Assembly: GCF_030406665.1 (NCBI RefSeq)
Contig: NZ_CP129121.1
Coordinates: 1,054,001-1,118,000, forward strand
DNA: 64,000 nucleotides
Source: Halomonas halophila
Lineage (GTDB): Bacteria; Pseudomonadota; Gammaproteobacteria; Pseudomonadales; Halomonadaceae
Direction of reading: 5' to 3'
The translations under genes and the position numbers were made by a program. The notes below the pieces were generated by a model. It did no database searches. It was not told the DNA's origin and saw only the letters and a program-made list of their open reading frames with translations. Numbering within the stretch: the first letter of the stretch is position 1; every line of letters begins with the position of its first letter. Shown piece by piece: positions 1-8,248 of the stretch.

Positions 1-1450
1 CCATGTTTTCATTTAAGTGCTGTCTTATTGCCGAAAAAACTTTTTTACACCCTTCATCGTGGTCAACAACTATAATGACAGGGTGTATTTTTCCAGGTGC
101 TGCTATTTCTTTCATAAAGCTTTTATAGTTTCCTATAAAGGTGCCTAAATCTCCCGTTCCTCCTTTTAGTAAAAGAAGTCGGCTCTTTTGACTGTCTCCT
201 CCTTGCTCTCTCGAGTACTTAAAGAAGTCAATCTTCAAAGGAGCTTTACTATCTTTTGAGCTTGCTAGTTGCGGATAGCTTTTATGCAGCGATCTAATGG
301 CGCACTTTAAGTAGATGGTGTCAGTCTTCCCCTCGCACAATATTATCGGCTTTATGGGAGCGTAGAAATATTTGTAAAACAAAAAGTTTGTGAAGTCTTT
401 TTCAAAAGAGGATTTTTTATTGTCTTTTGGGTTTGATTCTGAATGTAAGTCTATAACATGGCCATTCCTGTTCACCAAGTTAACATGGTCAATATACGAT
501 AGCATTCCATGAAGCTGGTCGATGCTGCCATCATTTTTGCTTATCACTGTCTTTTCGAGTGATTCGTTATAGGTTTTTACAGGTATATGGAAACTACCTT
601 TCATTATTAATGAGCGCACCATTGCTCTAACATTTTTTCTGTAGTCAGCAGGCACGTTTACCTTTTTGTTGACAACCAATCCGGTTACTTCTTGTTGGGA
701 TCGGCTGTACAGCATTCTAGTTTTTTTGTCGTTTATCGAAAATCCCGCCCTAGAAATAATTGATGAGATTTTATCTGATGGCTTCCAGTTGTGGCTTCCG
801 TCTGAAGTTGCAATACTTTCGGGGAACTTCTTTTCGCTTGTAGAGAAAGTTATATCATCCGCGTATCGTGTGTAATAGCAGTTGTTTGCTTTTGCTACCC
901 TCAGCATACGAATGTCAAGAATATGCCCAATTAAATTAGAGATTACAGGCGAGGTTGGAGCTCCTTGAGGGAGCATGTTCTCATAACAAGCTATTTGAGC
1001 AATTACTGTCGCCACTTTTGGATCTAACTCAAACTGGTAATTGCTGATAAAGTAGCCTCTGACGCGGCCAAAATTTATGCTGGGGAAGAAGTCTTTTATG
1101 TCTATATTGAAGACGTAGCGTTTCTTTCGGTGGTTTTTTGCATTAGTAATTGTCGAGAGGTTTTTTTTGAAGCCGTGGGAGAGGGTTTTAGAGTGGCCGT
1201 TTTGGGCTTCGATTTCTTTTAGGCACTCGTTTAGAGTGGCAGCTAATCTTTGTTGGAGAAGTTTTAGTCTTGAGTCTGGGCTGTATATTTCTCGCTCACC
1301 ACCAGAAGCCTTTTTAATTGAAAATTTTTTGTACTTTGTTTCATCTGGAATTTTATATATAATAAAGGCTAATGCGCTTGGCTGGAAGCCAAGAAAAATC
1401 GCCAAGTCACTCAGGCTCGATAACTTCTTAAGTGAAGATAGTCTAGACAT
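1..1450 (-). CDS. Retron reverse transcriptase fused to TOPRIM domain (3' end outside window)
   Basis: An open frame runs from ATG at 1450 to the window edge (about 483 codons, no stop). It makes multicopy single-stranded DNA from the adjacent retron RNA. Visible RT features are NAKNH (the retron NAxxH motif), the aspartate motif in FNIDIKDFFPS, PQGAPTSPVISN, the catalytic YADD and VTGLVVN (the retron VTG motif). About 100 residues further on, ILCEGKTD and IIVVDHDEG match the Glu and DxD motifs of a TOPRIM nuclease fold. RT-TOPRIM fusion is the architecture of retron Ec67 (Eco2), an anti-phage type in which TOPRIM is the effector. No clear Shine-Dalgarno precedes the ATG. The AT-rich codon use is unlike the rest of the window. 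Retron identity is firm; the defence role is inferred. Confidence 0.93.
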   Translation of the reverse strand, partial: MSRLSSLKKLSSLSDLAIFLGFQPSALAFIIYKIPDETKYKKFSIKKASGGEREIYSPDSRLKLLQQRLAATLNECLKEIEAQNGHSKTLSHGFKKNLSTITNAKNHRKKRYVFNIDIKDFFPSINFGRVRGYFISNYQFELDPKVATVIAQIACYENMLPQGAPTSPVISNLIGHILDIRMLRVAKANNCYYTRYADDITFSTSEKKFPESIATSDGSHNWKPSDKISSIISRAGFSINDKKTRMLYSRSQQEVTGLVVNKKVNVPADYRKNVRAMVRSLIMKGSFHIPVKTYNESLEKTVISKNDGSIDQLHGMLSYIDHVNLVNRNGHVIDLHSESNPKDNKKSSFEKDFTNFLFYKYFYAPIKPIILCEGKTDTIYLKCAIRSLHKSYPQLASSKDSKAPLKIDFFKYSREQGGDSQKSRLLLLKGGTGDLGTFIGNYKSFMKEIAAPGKIHPVIIVVDHDEGCKKVFSAIRQHLNENM

Positions 1451-1475
1451 ATAATATAGCCAGGTTGGTAAGTAA

Positions 1476-1597
1476 GCTTGCAGATACTCTTATGCGTTTA
1501 AGTATTACGATAATCCCACGCAATCTTTCAAGGGCAGCCAATCTGGCATTGATTTCAATTGTCACGAATCATGACAAAAAATCTATCTGCAAGCGTA
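1476..1597 (-). ncRNA. Retron msr-msd RNA
   Basis: The a1 copy GCTTGCAGATA (1594 to 1584, minus strand) and the a2 copy TATCTGCAAGC (1486 to 1476) are perfect 11-base complements. They enclose 97 nt and lie just upstream of the RT, as in retrons. Inside, TTGTCA/TGACAA form an msr-type hairpin, GCCA/TGGC a small one, and TGCGT/ACGCA with inner ATTA/TAAT a longer msd-type hairpin. A G at 1583 directly after a1 is a candidate priming guanosine. The 5' end is set by the promoter at 1603-1631. Exact msr/msd limits are predicted only. Confidence 0.82.
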
Positions 1598-1602
1598 AGG
1601 GT

Positions 1603-1631
1603 ACGCTAATTTAACCATGCCTTAGTGTCAA
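1603..1631 (-). promoter_or_regulatory. Promoter of the retron RNA and RT
   Basis: A perfect -35 TTGACA (1631 to 1626) is followed after 17 nt by TAGCGT (1608 to 1603), a weak -10. Start of transcription would fall near 1596, within a few bases of a1. The agreement with the a1 edge supports both calls. Confidence 0.6.
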
Positions 1632-1751
1632 GCAGGCGCCAGCAATAGTAGTTAATAGAGTCTGAGGTTGGTAGGTAAAAATGATGTTAAATTATTGATT
1701 TTGTTAGTAAAATTATGAGTGAGTATGCTTGGGCTTGTTCCTTAAATCAAA

Positions 1752-1775
1752 CGGCAGCATGTCTACATGCTGTCG
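1752..1775. repeat. Inverted repeat near the element end
   Basis: CGGCAGCATG-TCTA-CATGCTGTCG forms a 10-pair stem with one G-T wobble. Read on the minus strand it is followed by TTTGATTTAA, so it could end transcription coming from the chromosomal side. It may equally be a recombinase-related structure. No coding sequence is visible between 1600 and 1873. Confidence 0.5.
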
Positions 1776-1873
1776 ACGTCGTAGACACATAAAGGTCGGC
1801 ATAGGAGGATAAGGATCTTTCTAAGGCATTGATATTGAGGGCATTGGCAAACAGTGGCACGCCTTGGAGCTAA

Positions 1874-1918
1874 CTCATAACCCCTTGGCTGCAGGTTCAA
1901 GTCCTGCTGCGCCCACCA
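1874..1918 (+). other. 3' fragment of tRNA-Met (CAT), probable attachment site
   Basis: CTCATAA (anticodon loop with CAT), the T arm GCAGG-TTCAAGT-CCTGC, the acceptor strand TGCGCCC and the terminal ACCA are intact. The bases before the loop (GCTAA) do not pair with the 3' anticodon strand CCCCT, and no D arm or matching 5' acceptor is present. This is therefore only the 3' part of a tRNA gene. It sits exactly at the composition boundary, as expected for the identity segment left by site-specific integration. Confidence 0.8.
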
Positions 1919-2126
1919 TCCTCGAAGTCCTCGGGTGCATGACTCCGGTGCTTCAAGAAGTCTCTCGTTGTTATCGCGGCGTCTCACCGCTACGCCCTCC
2001 GCTTGACCTCCGTCACCTCGCCGTCGTCGGCGCTTCCTATACTCGGGGATGGCCCGCCGCCCGGCGGGCGCGTTCCGTGGCGTGCACCCCGCGCCCGGGC
2101 CCATCGCCGACCGAGCGGAGATATCG

Positions 2127-4793
2127 ATGTCGATTCGCAACCTGGATGCGCTGTTCCACCCGTCTTCCATCGCCCTGATCGGGGCCAGCAACCGGCCGGG
2201 GTCCGTGGGTGCGGTGCTGGCTCAGAATCTCTACTCGTCGGGCTTCGAGGGGCCGATCCTCACAGTTAACCCGCACGAGCGGGCGATTCGTTCGAGCCTC
2301 AACTACCACAGCGTCGCCGAGCTGCCGCTGGCGCCGGACCTGGCCATCATCGCCACGCCGCCGAAGAGCGTGCCGGGGCTAGTGCATGAACTGGGCGAGC
2401 GCGGCTGCCGCGCGGCGGTGGTGATCACGGCGGGCTTCGGCGAGGGCGGCCACGCCGAGGGTCAGGCGCTGGAGCAGGCGGTGCTGGATGCCGCCAGGCC
2501 CTACCTGATGCGCATCGTCGGGCCCAACTGCCTGGGTATCCTGGCGCCGCACCGCGGCATCAACGCCAGCTTCGCCCATCTCACGCCGCCGCCGGGGGAG
2601 CTGGCCTTCGTCACCCAGTCCGGCGCGGTGGCCACCGCGATTCTCGACTGGGCCAAGACCCGCGACATCGGCTTCTCCCACGTGGCCTCGCTAGGCGCGA
2701 TGAGCGACGTCGACTTCGGCGACATGCTCGACTACCTGGCCCTCGACCCGAAGACGCGGGCCATCCTGCTCTACGTCGAGGCGATCACCGACGTGCGCAA
2801 GTTCCTGTCGGCAGCGCGCACCGCCTCGCGCAACAAGCCGGTGGTGGTGGTCAAGGCCGGGCGCAGCGCCGCCGGCGCCAAGGCGGCGCTGTCGCACACC
2901 GGGGCGCTGGCCGGCTCCGATGCCGTCTACGATGCGGCCTTCCGCCGCGCGGGCATGCTGCGGGTCGACTCCCTCGACGAGCTGTTCCAGGCCGCGGGCA
3001 CGCTGGCCACCGGCATCCGCATCCAGGGCGACCGGCTGGTCATTCTCACCAACGGCGGCGGCATCGGCGTGCTGGCGGCGGACGCGCTGGAGGGCCTGAA
3101 CGGCCAGCTGGCCGAGCTCTCCGAGCCGGCGATGGCACGGCTGGACGAGGTGCTGCCCCAGGCCTGGTCGCGGGGCAATCCGCTCGACATTCTCGGCGAC
3201 GCCCCGGGCGAGCGGTACGCCAAGGCCCTGGAGGCGCTGCACGATGCCGGCGATGCCAACGCGCTGCTGGTGATCAACTGCCCCACGGCGGTGGCCGACC
3301 GCATGGAGGCGGCGCGGGCGGTGGTCGCATCGCTCGGCCCGCGCCATCCGCCGATCCTGACCTGCTGGCTGGGCGACGCCTCGCCGACGGCGGCCCGGCG
3401 GCTGTTCGCCGAGCACCGGATTCCCACCTATGAGACGCCGGAGCAGGCCATTCGCGCCTTCTGGCACCTGCATCAGTACTGGCGCAGCCAGCAGGCGCTG
3501 ATGGCCACGCCGCCGGCGATCACCGAGCGCGTGAGACTCGACCGGGCCAGGGCCGAGGCGGTCATCGAGGCCGTGCGCGCCGAGGGTCGTCGGGTGCTCT
3601 CCGAGCCCGAGGCGGCGGAGGTGCTCGCGGCCTACGACATTCCCACCGTGCCCGCGCGCCGGGTGGAAACGCCCGAGGAGGCCGGCGAGGCGGCTCGGGC
3701 GCTGGGCCTGCCGGCGGCGTTGAAGATCGTCTCGCGGGACATCTCGCACAAGTCCGACATGGGCGGCGTGCAGCTGAACCTGGCCTCGCCGGAGGCGGTG
3801 ACCCAGGCCGCCGAGGACATGCTGGCGGCGATCCGCGACAAGGCGCCGGAGGCGCGGCTGGACGGCTTCAACGTGCAGCCGATGATCCGCCGCCCCGGCG
3901 CCCACGAGCTGATCCTCGGCATCGCCGAGGACCCGGTGTTCGGGCCGATCCTGATGTTCGGCCAGGGCGGCACGGCGGTGGAGGTGATCGGCGACCGGGT
4001 GATCGGCCTGCCGCCGCTTAACCCGCTGCTGGCCCGCGACATGATCGAGTCGACCCGGGTCTCGCGGCTGCTGCACGGCTATCGCGACCGGCCGGCGGTG
4101 GACCTCGAGGCGCTGACGCTGGCGCTGGTGAAGCTCTCCCAGCTGGTCGGCGACCTGGCGAGCGTGGCCGAGCTCGACATCAACCCGATGCTGGCCGACG
4201 CCGACGGGGTGATGGCGCTGGACGCGCGCATCGTGATCCGCCCGGCCGGCGAGGCGCGCCCGACGATGGCGATCCGGCCCTATCCGCAGCAGCTAGAGGA
4301 AACCATCGAGACCCGCGGCGGCACGCGCTACCGGCTGCGCCCCATCCGGCCCGAGGACGAGGCCGCGCTGGTCGAGATGCTGCGCCATTCCTCGGCGGAC
4401 GACGTGCGGCTGCGCTTCTTCGCCGCCATCCGCCGCTTCGATCACGCCTTCGCCGCGCGGCTGACGCAGATCGACTACGACCGCGAGATGGCCTTCGTCG
4501 CGCTGCCGCCGGACGGCGCGGAGATCGCCGGGGTGGTGCGGCTGTCCGCCGACCCGGACAAGGAGCGCGCCGAGTTCGCGATCATGGTGCGCAGCGACAT
4601 GAAGGGCACCGGGCTCGGCTACCGGCTGATGCAGCGCGTGCTCGACTACGCCCGCGAGATGGGCGTGCGCGAGGTCTTCGCCGACATCCTGCGCGTCAAT
4701 CACGCCATGCGGAAGATGGCCGAGGAGCTGGGCTTCACCACCGAGGCCCGCGACGACGACGCGGAGACCGTGACCGTCTCGCTCACGCTCTGA
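2127..4793 (+). CDS. patZ: Protein lysine acetyltransferase: ADP-forming acyl-CoA synthetase domains plus GNAT
   Basis: The 888-residue protein has the PatZ/Pat layout and almost the same length as E. coli PatZ. It starts with a CoA-binding Rossmann domain (SIALIGASNRPGSVG near residue 20). A CoA-ligase flavodoxin-like region, an ATP-grasp region (about 480-700) and a C-terminal GNAT acetyltransferase (about 725-885, with a GTGLGYRLM acetyl-CoA loop) follow. Members acetylate lysines, notably on acetyl-CoA synthetase, and so control acetate activation. ATG 2127 is chosen over an upstream ATG at 2049 because GCGGAG lies just before it and the protein then begins like the family. It is the first chromosomal gene after the integrated element. 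Confidence 0.88.
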   Translation: MSIRNLDALFHPSSIALIGASNRPGSVGAVLAQNLYSSGFEGPILTVNPHERAIRSSLNYHSVAELPLAPDLAIIATPPKSVPGLVHELGERGCRAAVVITAGFGEGGHAEGQALEQAVLDAARPYLMRIVGPNCLGILAPHRGINASFAHLTPPPGELAFVTQSGAVATAILDWAKTRDIGFSHVASLGAMSDVDFGDMLDYLALDPKTRAILLYVEAITDVRKFLSAARTASRNKPVVVVKAGRSAAGAKAALSHTGALAGSDAVYDAAFRRAGMLRVDSLDELFQAAGTLATGIRIQGDRLVILTNGGGIGVLAADALEGLNGQLAELSEPAMARLDEVLPQAWSRGNPLDILGDAPGERYAKALEALHDAGDANALLVINCPTAVADRMEAARAVVASLGPRHPPILTCWLGDASPTAARRLFAEHRIPTYETPEQAIRAFWHLHQYWRSQQALMATPPAITERVRLDRARAEAVIEAVRAEGRRVLSEPEAAEVLAAYDIPTVPARRVETPEEAGEAARALGLPAALKIVSRDISHKSDMGGVQLNLASPEAVTQAAEDMLAAIRDKAPEARLDGFNVQPMIRRPGAHELILGIAEDPVFGPILMFGQGGTAVEVIGDRVIGLPPLNPLLARDMIESTRVSRLLHGYRDRPAVDLEALTLALVKLSQLVGDLASVAELDINPMLADADGVMALDARIVIRPAGEARPTMAIRPYPQQLEETIETRGGTRYRLRPIRPEDEAALVEMLRHSSADDVRLRFFAAIRRFDHAFAARLTQIDYDREMAFVALPPDGAEIAGVVRLSADPDKERAEFAIMVRSDMKGTGLGYRLMQRVLDYAREMGVREVFADILRVNHAMRKMAEELGFTTEARDDDAETVTVSLTL

Positions 4794-4899
4794 GCATCAT
4801 CGAGCGCTGCAAGGCATGTTCTGCCGACGCGACTGCCGGCGTTGCGGCATCGCGATGAAGGTGCGCGTCATGCGAGCTCGCTGATGGTGTTCACCAAAG

Positions 4900-4916
4900 A
4901 CGTTATGTTATAACCT
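4900..4916 (+). promoter_or_regulatory. Zur-like operator before the ABC importer operon
   Basis: GTTATGTTATAAC (4902-4914) is a palindrome, GTTAT-N3-ATAAC, containing the ATGTTATAAC core of proteobacterial Zur boxes. It lies about 40 bp before the first importer gene. If it is Zur-bound, the operon would be induced by zinc shortage. Confidence 0.5.
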
Positions 4917-4951
4917 TCCGCCTTTCGCGAATGGCGAGACAGGAGCATGAC

Positions 4952-5800
4952 GTGACATCACCGGCATACGACCCCGTCCTCAGGGTGGACGACCTGCGCA
5001 TCCGGCTCGGCCAGCGGCCGGTGGTGGAGGGCCTGTCGTTCGACGTCGAGGCGGGCGAGCGGGTCTGCCTGATCGGCCCGTCGGGCTCCGGCAAGTCGCT
5101 CACCGCCGGGGCCATCCTCGGCCTGACGCCGCCCGCGGCCCGCATCGACGGTACCATCCGCCTCAACGGCCTCGAGGTCGGCGGGCTGCGCGCGACCCGG
5201 CGGCCGGCGCTGGCCCGCGCCGGCATGGTGTTCCAGAACACCCAGGCCGCGCTCAACCCGCTGGTCAGCGTGGGCGCTCAGCTGCGCGAGCCCTTCCTGC
5301 GCTTCCACGGGCTCTCGCGCCGTGAGGCGCAGCGAGCGGTCGTCGCGCTGCTGGGGCGGATGATGATCGCCGAGCCCGAGCGGGTCGTGCGGCGCTCGCC
5401 GGCGGAACTCTCCGGGGGGCAGCGCCAGCGGGTCTGTCTGGCGCTGGCGCTGGCCTGCCGGCCGTCGCTGATCGTCGCCGACGAGCCCACCACGGCGCTC
5501 GACGTGCTGACCCAGGCCGAGGTGCTGTCGCTGCTGCGCGAGACCACGGGCACTGCCGACACCCCCGCGCTGCTGTTCATCTCCCACGACATGGCCGCCG
5601 CCTCGCGGCTGTGCGAACGCGCACTGGTCCTCGACGGCGGCCGGCTGGTAGAGCAGGGGCCGTTGGCCGACATCATTGCCGCGCCGCAGCATCGCTTCTC
5701 CCGCGAGCTGGTCGCGGCGCTGGGCAACCGCGAGTTCCTCCCGGCGTCGGCCGAGCCCCAGCGTCAGATGGAAGAGCCGCGGCTGCGGGCCGTGGGATAA
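4952..5800 (+). CDS. Opp/Nik-type ABC transporter ATP-binding protein 1 (DppD-like)
   Basis: The cytoplasmic ATPase is about 282 residues long. It has Walker A GPSGSGKS, signature LSGGQRQR, Walker B LIVADEPTTALD and a switch histidine in LLFISHD. The GTG at 4952 is preferred because AGGAG lies 6 nt upstream; the ATG at 4931 has no ribosome site. It heads a four-gene operon with a second ATPase, a lipoprotein binding protein and a fused permease. The family imports peptides, nickel or metal-metallophore complexes. The Zur-like site upstream suggests metal, but the substrate is not readable from this protein. Confidence 0.87.
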   Translation: MTSPAYDPVLRVDDLRIRLGQRPVVEGLSFDVEAGERVCLIGPSGSGKSLTAGAILGLTPPAARIDGTIRLNGLEVGGLRATRRPALARAGMVFQNTQAALNPLVSVGAQLREPFLRFHGLSRREAQRAVVALLGRMMIAEPERVVRRSPAELSGGQRQRVCLALALACRPSLIVADEPTTALDVLTQAEVLSLLRETTGTADTPALLFISHDMAAASRLCERALVLDGGRLVEQGPLADIIAAPQHRFSRELVAALGNREFLPASAEPQRQMEEPRLRAVG

Positions 5801-5804
5801 CCCT

Positions 5805-6695
5805 ATGACGACGATGCCCGAACTCAACGACGACGGCTCGCTGCTGCGGATCTCCGGGGTCAGCAAGCGAATGCCCGGGCCCCGCCGCTGGTGGGGCGGG
5901 CGGCAGTGGCGCCACACCCTGCGCGACATCGACTTTCGCCTGCACCCCGGCGAGCTGATCGGCCTGGCCGGGGTATCCGGCGCCGGCAAGTCGACGCTGC
6001 TGAACCTGATGCTCGGCCTGACCCGGGCCGACGGCGGCGAGATCGTCTGCCAGGGGCGGCGCATCGCCCCGGGCTCCGCGCGCTCGCTGCGCTGGTACCG
6101 TCGCGCGGTGCAATACATCCCTCAGGATCCGGCGGCCTCGCTGGACCCGCGCATGCGCGTCGGCGAGCTGGTCCGCGAGCCGCTGGTGCGGCTGGGCATC
6201 GAGGGCCCGCACGAGGCCCGGGTGGGCGAGGCGCTCGAGCAGGTCGGCCTGGACGGCGGTTATCTGATGCGCCGCCCGGCCGAGCTCTCCGGCGGCCAGG
6301 CCCAGCGGGTGGCCATCGCCCGCGCCATGGCCGTGCGCCCGCGGCTGCTGCTGGCCGATGAGCCACTCAGCGGCCTCGACCTGCCGCTCCAGGCCCAGGT
6401 GACCCGGGTGCTGAAGACGCTGCACCACGACGCCGGCATCGGCCTGCTGCTGATCTCCCATGACCTCTCGGTGGTCTGCCGGCTGTGCCAGCGCACCCTG
6501 GTGCTGGACGATGGCGCGATCATCGAGGATCGCCCCACCGAGGCGCTGTTCCGCGCGCCGGCGCACGAGCGTACGGCGGCGCTGATCCGAGCGGCGGCGA
6601 TGCTGCCGGGCCAGGATCTTCCTCTCACTTCTTTACCTCCGAGTTCTCTTTCCGCCGCCACGCCGGCCCATCATTCCCAGGAGCTTGCCCCTTGA
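5805..6695 (+). CDS. Opp/Nik-type ABC transporter ATP-binding protein 2 (DppF-like)
   Basis: The second ATPase of the importer (296 residues) has Walker A GVSGAGKS, signature LSGGQAQR, Walker B LLLADEPLSGLD and LLLISHD. ATG 5805 lies 4 nt after the previous stop; a second ATG at 5814 is possible. Its TGA overlaps the TTG start of the next gene, so the two are translationally coupled. Two non-identical ATPases are normal for the DppDF and NikDE type. Confidence 0.87.
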   Translation: MTTMPELNDDGSLLRISGVSKRMPGPRRWWGGRQWRHTLRDIDFRLHPGELIGLAGVSGAGKSTLLNLMLGLTRADGGEIVCQGRRIAPGSARSLRWYRRAVQYIPQDPAASLDPRMRVGELVREPLVRLGIEGPHEARVGEALEQVGLDGGYLMRRPAELSGGQAQRVAIARAMAVRPRLLLADEPLSGLDLPLQAQVTRVLKTLHHDAGIGLLLISHDLSVVCRLCQRTLVLDDGAIIEDRPTEALFRAPAHERTAALIRAAAMLPGQDLPLTSLPPSSLSAATPAHHSQELAP

Positions 6696-8248
6696 GCCTT
6701 CGTCCCTTGACCCTTCGCCACGCCCTGCCGCTTCCGTTCGCATTTCTCTCGCTGGCCCTGCTGGCCGGCTGCCAGCAGGAGGAATCGACCAATGATGAGC
6801 GCGCCAGTGAGAGCGCCGTCGAGACCGCCGATGCCGGCGATCGGCGCATCAAGGTCGCCATGCTGCAGCCGCCGCGCTCGGGGCTGAACCCGCTGACCGA
6901 CGACGCCTTCAAGCTGTCGCGCTGGAGCACCGCCGAGACGCTGATCCGCCTCGATGACGACGGCAGCCCCGAGCCCTTCCTGGCCACCGAGTGGGAGCGG
7001 CTCGATCCACACAGCTGGCGCTTCACGATCCGCGATGACGTGACCTTCCACGACGGCACGCCGCTGACCGCCGAGCGCGTGGTGGCCTCGCTGACCGCCG
7101 CCACGAACGCCGCGCCCAAGCCGCGCATCCTCGACGGCGTGGACATGACGATCGAGGCCGACGGCGACGAGGCGGTGATCGTGCGCACCGCCGAGGCCGA
7201 CCCGCTGGTGCCCAATCGGCTGTCCAGCCCGCAGCTGGCGATCCTGGCTGAGCGGGCCTATCGCGACAACGGCACCGTCAATCCGATCGAGGCCGGCACC
7301 GGGCCCTTCGTGCTCGAGGAGATCAACGGCACCCAGAGCGCGCGGCTCGACCGCTATGACGATTACTGGGGCGAGCGCGCCGAGCTTGCCGGCATCGACG
7401 CCGATTACGTGCCGGACGGCACGGCCCGGGGCGCGGCGCTGCGCACCGGCGAGGCCGACGTGGTCGAGGCGGTGCCGGTCTCCCAGGTCGCGCTGATCGA
7501 CCCCGAGCTGATCCACGAGGTGCCGATGCCGCGCACCAACACGCTCTATCTCAACACCGAGTCCGGACCGCTTTCGGACCCCGCGCTGCGGGCGGCGGCC
7601 CGCGAGGCGCTCGATCCCGGCGCCGTCGTGCGTACCGTCTACGAGGGCCGCGCCGACATCGCCAACGGCCTGCTGGGCCCGGCGCTGCAGTGGGCCGACG
7701 GGCTGCGCACGCCGGTGGAGGGGCGGCCCGAGGCCGCGGCCCCGAACGGTGTCGCCATCAAGCTGGGCACCTTCACCGACCGGGCCGAGCTGCCCGAGGT
7801 CGCGGTGCTGCTGGAGCAGCAGCTCGAGGCGGCGGGCTTCGACGTCCAGCAGGAGGTGCGCCAGTACGCGCACATCGAGTCGGACATGCTGGCCGGCGAG
7901 TTCGATGCCTTCATCCTGTCCCGGGCGACCATGCTCGATTCCGGCGATCCGGTGGCCTACATGTTCAGCGACTTCGCCTGCGAGGGCTCCTTCAACATCG
8001 CCCAGCTGTGCGATGCCGAGGTCGACGCGGCGCTGGAGAAGGCCGCCGATCTGGAACCGGGGCCGGAGCGCCGTCAGGCGATCATCGACGCCGAGGCGGC
8101 GATCCTCGCCACCGACGCCGCGGTGCCGATGCTCCACGAGCGCGTCATCCAGGGCGAGGCCACGCACGTCGCCGGCGCCGTGCGCGACCCGCGCGAGCGC
8201 GAGCTGATCAACGAGCACACCCGGTTCATCGACGATGGCGCCGAGTAA
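6692..8248 (+). CDS. ABC transporter substrate-binding lipoprotein (SBP_bac_5 family)
   Basis: The protein of 518 residues belongs to the peptide/nickel-binding family (cluster C). It shows the usual opening (LNPLTDDAFKLSRWSTAETL), then the VTFHDGTPLTAERVVASL and GTGPFVLEE blocks. The start is TTG at 6692, overlapping the previous stop, with AGGAG at 6679-6683. The resulting N terminus is a lipoprotein signal ending in LLAGC. Membrane-anchored binding proteins of this family are less usual in Gram-negative bacteria. Metallophore-metal binding proteins such as CntA are relatives, so a metal complex is a candidate ligand, by inference only. Confidence 0.85.
   Translation: MSLRPLTLRHALPLPFAFLSLALLAGCQQEESTNDERASESAVETADAGDRRIKVAMLQPPRSGLNPLTDDAFKLSRWSTAETLIRLDDDGSPEPFLATEWERLDPHSWRFTIRDDVTFHDGTPLTAERVVASLTAATNAAPKPRILDGVDMTIEADGDEAVIVRTAEADPLVPNRLSSPQLAILAERAYRDNGTVNPIEAGTGPFVLEEINGTQSARLDRYDDYWGERAELAGIDADYVPDGTARGAALRTGEADVVEAVPVSQVALIDPELIHEVPMPRTNTLYLNTESGPLSDPALRAAAREALDPGAVVRTVYEGRADIANGLLGPALQWADGLRTPVEGRPEAAAPNGVAIKLGTFTDRAELPEVAVLLEQQLEAAGFDVQQEVRQYAHIESDMLAGEFDAFILSRATMLDSGDPVAYMFSDFACEGSFNIAQLCDAEVDAALEKAADLEPGPERRQAIIDAEAAILATDAAVPMLHERVIQGEATHVAGAVRDPRERELINEHTRFIDDGAE

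Larger units (their letters stand above)
1462..1678. repeat. Near-identical 14-bp direct repeats flanking the retron RNA
   Basis: AGGTTGGTAAGTAA at 1462-1475 and AGGTTGGTAGGTAA at 1665-1678 (plus-strand reading) differ at one base. The first lies between the a2 repeat and the RT start codon; the second lies upstream of the retron promoter. The function is unknown. Confidence 0.6.
1..1918. mobile_element. Right end of an integrated AT-rich element carrying a retron
   Basis: Positions 1 to about 1860 are strikingly AT-rich, while everything after about 1920 is GC-rich. The switch coincides with a 3' tRNA-Met fragment at 1874-1918, the usual target of tyrosine-recombinase integration. The visible cargo is a retron operon on the minus strand. 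The rest of the element, including any integrase and the other attachment site, lies to the left of the window. Whether it is a prophage, satellite or genomic island cannot be told from here. Confidence 0.75.

Noticed and set aside
1838..1918. A complete tRNA-Met gene
   Set aside because: GGGCATT near 1839 only partly resembles the 5' acceptor strand. No D arm is present, the anticodon stem does not pair, and the loop would start too late.
1763..2191. Minus-strand 142-residue frame containing a WWAQQDLNLQ-type peptide
   Set aside because: This peptide is the well-known false translation of a tRNA 3' end and flank; the frame crosses the tRNA-Met fragment and runs antisense to patZ.
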